Source: PALSA-350 sp963834445 (GTDB taxonomy: Bacteria > Acidobacteriota > Terriglobia > Terriglobales > Acidobacteriaceae). From it: a DNA stretch of 64,000 nt. Both the position numbers and the translations under genes were made by a program. Of this stretch, positions 61,310 through 64,000 are shown in pieces. The notes beneath the pieces are model-generated. The model searched no databases, was not told the DNA's origin, and saw only the letters and a program-made list of their open reading frames with translations. The DNA is taken from NCBI GenBank assembly GCA_963834445.1, contig CAWIBU010000009.1, positions 1,488,001 to 1,552,000 on the forward strand. Reading direction: 5' to 3'. Each line of letters opens with the position of its first letter. Position 1 is the first letter of the stretch.

Positions 61310-62599
61310 TCATGATAATTGATGCTCTACTTCCGGGACCCGCGCATAGACGTACGGTCCTTCCGGTATCAGAGCGACCCGGGCGCCGGTCGCGAGGCCG
61401 TTGAGCACGGCGGCCGTCGCGGCTTGCGCGGTAGGGAAGCAACGAGGCGCCAGATTGCCTAGCTTCTTATTCGCGACGCCCGGCATGTAGAAGAACAACT
61501 CGTGCTTCTGCCCGGCGAGCGCCAGCTTTTCCAACTGCCACTGGTCTACCTGCACCGGAGCGTTGCCAATCTCTTCGAGGAAGCTGTTGTAGTCCGAGAA
61601 GCCGGCGACCTTTTGGGCGAATTCAGGCGAACCTATGCCCTCCGCGCATTCGCCCAGAATGAGGATCCTGCCTCCAGGCTTCACGATGTGCTGGGCGGCG
61701 GTAAGGCCTTTGATGGTCTGGTAGAACGTCAGGTCCAGGGGATGGCCGGCGGCGCTGGTGATGACGGCATCGGCCAGGCCTGAGAGCCGTTCGAGCGATG
61801 TCGTGCGCAGAAACTGGACGCCGGCAGCATGTGCCTCAACCGGATCGCCGGCGAAGATGCCTGAGACTTCGCGGCCCTGGGTGAGAGTCACATCGAGCAT
61901 GAAGTCGTGCCTGGCCATGCGCGCGATTTCCAGCAACTGGGCGTGCAGGGGGTTATTGGTGATCGATCCTTCGATGGCCATGGGTTCGCGCATGAACAAG
62001 GGAGAATGAATGACCTTGATGGTTTCCTGGGCGGCGAGCCCCGGCGCTATCAGCTTGCGTCCGCCGGAGAAGCCGAGCATAAGGTGTTGCTCGATAAAAC
62101 CCAGGGTGATGTGCAGGTCCGCGGCCATGAAGCGCTCATCGATATAGACCGGGATACCCTTGCCGGTTTTCCCCAGCCAGCGATGCTGGGCCAGCGCCTT
62201 GGCGTCGTGATTAACCACGCGATACCGGGCGGCGATTTCTGGCCCGAGAATCGCCTTGATCTCGCCTGGCGTGGCTTCGCGATGCAGTCCAGTCGCGATT
62301 AGAAGCGTTATCCCTTCGACCGGGATGCCGGCGGTGTGCAGCCGCTGGAGCAGAGGGGGCAGGGTAAGCCAGTTAGGCGCGGGCCGGGTGATGTCGCAGA
62401 CTGAGATGGCTGCGGTCTTTTTGCCCGCTGCCAGGGTCGAGAGTGGCCGGCTGCCAATAGGCTGATCGAGGGCCCGGTCGAGGGCAGCGGCGACATCCGG
62501 TAGAGCCGCTGCGGAGCGGCTCTCAATGATCTCGTAGCGGGGCCCGTCTGGGAGTGTGAGGTCCAGGCCGTTTTGTCCAAAAGCAAACTGTATTTGCAT
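61310..62599 (-). CDS. larA: Nickel-pincer lactate racemase LarA homologue
   Basis: 429 residues. Conserved positions of LarA appear: ATGLHREATPGE (His108-like), EQHLMLGFSGGRKLIAPG (His174 and Lys184-like) and VIHSPLF (His200-like). These bind the pyridinium-dithiocarboxylate nickel cofactor. LarA interconverts D- and L-lactate; homologues act on other 2-hydroxyacids. The cofactor-synthesis genes larB, larC and larE are not in the window. The substrate is therefore uncertain. No close neighbours on the same strand; tRNA-Leu is 22 bp beyond its end. Confidence 0.88.
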   Translation of the reverse strand: MQIQFAFGQNGLDLTLPDGPRYEIIESRSAAALPDVAAALDRALDQPIGSRPLSTLAAGKKTAAISVCDITRPAPNWLTLPPLLQRLHTAGIPVEGITLLIATGLHREATPGEIKAILGPEIAARYRVVNHDAKALAQHRWLGKTGKGIPVYIDERFMAADLHITLGFIEQHLMLGFSGGRKLIAPGLAAQETIKVIHSPLFMREPMAIEGSITNNPLHAQLLEIARMARHDFMLDVTLTQGREVSGIFAGDPVEAHAAGVQFLRTTSLERLSGLADAVITSAAGHPLDLTFYQTIKGLTAAQHIVKPGGRILILGECAEGIGSPEFAQKVAGFSDYNSFLEEIGNAPVQVDQWQLEKLALAGQKHELFFYMPGVANKKLGNLAPRCFPTAQAATAAVLNGLATGARVALIPEGPYVYARVPEVEHQLS

Positions 62600-63163
62600 G
62601 CTGTGCTCATCTTTAGTTTACCGGGTGCGCTGAGAGAAAGGCAGAGCTCCACCACGCTCCCAATGAACAAAATGGCTGGGGCCGGATTTGCGAGCTCACT
62701 TGGAGGGCCTTGGTTTGGGGGAAAGGCGCACAGCAGGCCGGGATGACAAATTTGTTTGGGGGAACGAAATAAAAAGAAGCGCTCAGTACGGGCTGTAGCC
62801 CGTACCCTTCAGAAACAGGGTTTCTCCGCAGTCTGTTAAGCCCGTGGCCCAAACAAATTTGTCATCCCGAGGAGCTGACTTGCCTGGCGGCAAGTTAAAG
62901 GGGAATGAACGTGGAGATCGCTTGCGCTTTAGCTCCGTCCTTCAAGCAAATTTGTCATCCCGACCGAAGCGTACCCGAATTCCTGTTTCGCTACGTCAGA
63001 CAGATCCACGTGTGCGGCTTTCATTAAGGAAAGCCGCATGAAGTTTGCCAGCGCCACCAGCCCCGACAGGAATTCGGGGGAGCGGAGCGGAGGGATCTGC
63101 TGTGCGCCTTAACCTCAAACGAAGGCCCTGCGAGTGAGCTCGCGAATTCTGCCCAGGACGCCG
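62600..63163. repeat. Gene-free region with R1, R2 and R3 repeats
   Basis: 564 bp containing a reversed R1 module (62690-62770), an R3 unit with hairpin TACGGGCTGTAGCCCGTA (62787-62804) and the box TTTCTCCGCAGTCTGTTA, then forward R1 modules (about 62845-62965, 63079-63130) split by the R2 copy at 62974-63078. All three repeat families meet here. No gene is seen. Confidence 0.8.
62974..63078. repeat. R2 element, copy 3 (105 bp, nested in R1)
   Basis: CCCGAATTCCTG at 62974-62985 and CAGGAATTCGGG at 63067-63078, exactly 105 bp, same orientation as copy 1 and differing from it at about eight to ten positions. Flanks: CCGAAGCGTA on the left and GGAGCGGAGCGGAGGGATCTGC on the right, the R1 core halves. 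Confidence 0.85.
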
Positions 63164-64000
63164 CTAGTACCCGGCAGCCTTGCCGAAACTGTGCCGTTTG
63201 TCCTGGCCGCCGTAAATCAGGCCGGTCTTGGGATCGACGGCGATGCATTCGCCATCGCTCCAATAGTGGTCGTCGCCATCGCCACCCTTGATCGCGTAGC
63301 CCATCCCATGCAGCGCTTGCAGCGTTTTAGGGGGAAAGCCAGGTTCCACATAAACGACGTCAGGAAGATATTGCTGGTGGAAGCGCGGAGCGTCGACCGC
63401 ACGTTGGATATTCAACCCACCGTCGGAGGCGCTGAGAAAGATATTGGCCACCGTGGTGATGATGCGCGGTCCACCCGGCGAGCCGATTACAAAACGAACC
63501 TTGTGGTTCTCGAGAACAATAATGGGCGTCATGCTGGACAGCGGACGCTTCCTGGGACCGATCGCATTCGCCGGACCCTGAATCAGGCCGAACATGTTTG
63601 GCGCCCCAATCTTCGAAGTGAAATCGTCCATCTCATCGTTGAGCAGGAAACCCAGGCCCTCGGCGGTTGCTCCCGAGCCGAAGCTGTTGTTGAGGGTATA
63701 CGTAACCGAGACAGCGTCGCCGGCCTCGTCGAGCACAGAGAAGTGCGTCGTCTGCTTCGATTCCGAACTGTCGATGTAGCCAGGCGGACGGGTCAGCTCA
63801 CTGGAAGGTGTCGCCATGGTTGCGCTTATGCCTTTGCGCCATGCCGCTGCGTAGCCTTTGTCGCTGAGCTCGGCGGTTGGCATGGAGGTAAAATCAGGAT
63901 CGCCGAGAAACGAGGTGCGGTCCTTGAACGCGCGGCGAAAGGCCTCGATGATCAGGTGCATGCTTTCGGGCGTGCGATCACCCATGGAAGGTAAATCGTA
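63164..64000 (-). CDS. ggt: Gamma-glutamyltransferase, C-terminal part (runs off the right edge)
   Basis: At least 278 codons. The frame is open to the right edge, with YDLPSMGDRTPESMHLIIEA preceding RRAFKDRTSFLGDPDF. The autoprocessing site is in SKQTTHFSVLD, where the first Thr becomes the small-subunit nucleophile, and SSMTPIIVLE and GSPGGPRIITTVANIF bind the substrate. The small subunit is complete; the large subunit lies outside. The enzyme cleaves glutathione and gamma-glutamyl compounds in the periplasm. A start at 63985 is only an internal Met. Confidence 0.92.
   Translation of the reverse strand, partial: YDLPSMGDRTPESMHLIIEAFRRAFKDRTSFLGDPDFTSMPTAELSDKGYAAAWRKGISATMATPSSELTRPPGYIDSSESKQTTHFSVLDEAGDAVSVTYTLNNSFGSGATAEGLGFLLNDEMDDFTSKIGAPNMFGLIQGPANAIGPRKRPLSSMTPIIVLENHKVRFVIGSPGGPRIITTVANIFLSASDGGLNIQRAVDAPRFHQQYLPDVVYVEPGFPPKTLQALHGMGYAIKGGDGDDHYWSDGECIAVDPKTGLIYGGQDKRHSFGKAAGY

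Overview
The window is 64 kb of GC-rich bacterial chromosome, most likely from an acidobacterium (Acidobacteriota, class Terriglobia). The evidence for this is indirect. There are two 815-819 residue MacB/FtsX-type permeases of the kind known from acidobacteria (ADOP), DUF1844 and DUF3467 proteins, KDO and mannose nucleotide-sugar genes of a Gram-negative envelope, and many dispersed intergenic repeats. No rRNA, CRISPR array, prophage or transposase gene was seen. I cannot name a genus.

Layout. 1-3.1 kb: the start of a Tat-exported protein, an ADOP permease and a 240-bp MITE-like repeat. 3.1-18.0 kb: an exopolysaccharide or capsule locus of the Wzx/Wzy type. Its leftward arm is BY-kinase/co-polymerase (wzc-like), export protein (wza-like), a hairpin repeat cluster, flippase, GT4, GT2 and polymerase. 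Its rightward arm is GT4, a beta-helix protein and an acyltransferase. It is closed by a convergent WbaP-type initiating sugar phosphotransferase. 18.7-21.6 kb: a second ADOP permease divergent from a MarR regulator across a perfect 18-bp palindrome. 21.6-22.9 kb: a dense repeat array. 22.9-27.7 kb: glucuronoxylan use (GH67 alpha-glucuronidase and a sugar porter), a divergent Asp/Glu racemase homologue and a 30-residue membrane peptide.

27.7-33.4 kb: a leftward nucleotide-sugar operon (cupin, kdsB, aminotransferase, mannose-1-P guanylyltransferase, phosphohexomutase, HAD phosphatase). 33.4-43.4 kb: a methyltransferase, tRNA-Met, an S41-type protein that has lost its catalytic dyad, a class A PBP, a leftward ygfZ-DUF1844-MBL-ribF operon, and a HELTH metalloprotease. 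43.9-52.1 kb: a rightward group with methylthioadenosine phosphorylase, a PfkB kinase, a GT39-like membrane glycosyltransferase, MgtC, a DapF homologue, LdcA, Mpl and PlsC. The last four join peptidoglycan recycling to envelope lipid synthesis. 52.1-58.6 kb: leftward SPOR, slipin, NfeD, TPR, GT39 and DUF3467 genes. 58.8-64 kb: fabF, a sugar isomerase, tRNA-Leu, a lactate racemase and the C-terminal part of a gamma-glutamyltransferase.

Three enzyme homologues sit on otherwise intact scaffolds but lack catalytic residues. The DapF homologue has Ser in place of both catalytic Cys. The S41 protease homologue has Gly and Glu at the Ser/Lys dyad positions, which are exactly 25 residues apart as in active family members. 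The racemase has Asp where a Cys is expected. The most striking non-coding feature is a 105-bp palindromic element (R2 here) with 12-bp terminal inverted repeats. It is nested inside a second repeat family (R1), and uninterrupted R1 sites are present in the same window for comparison.
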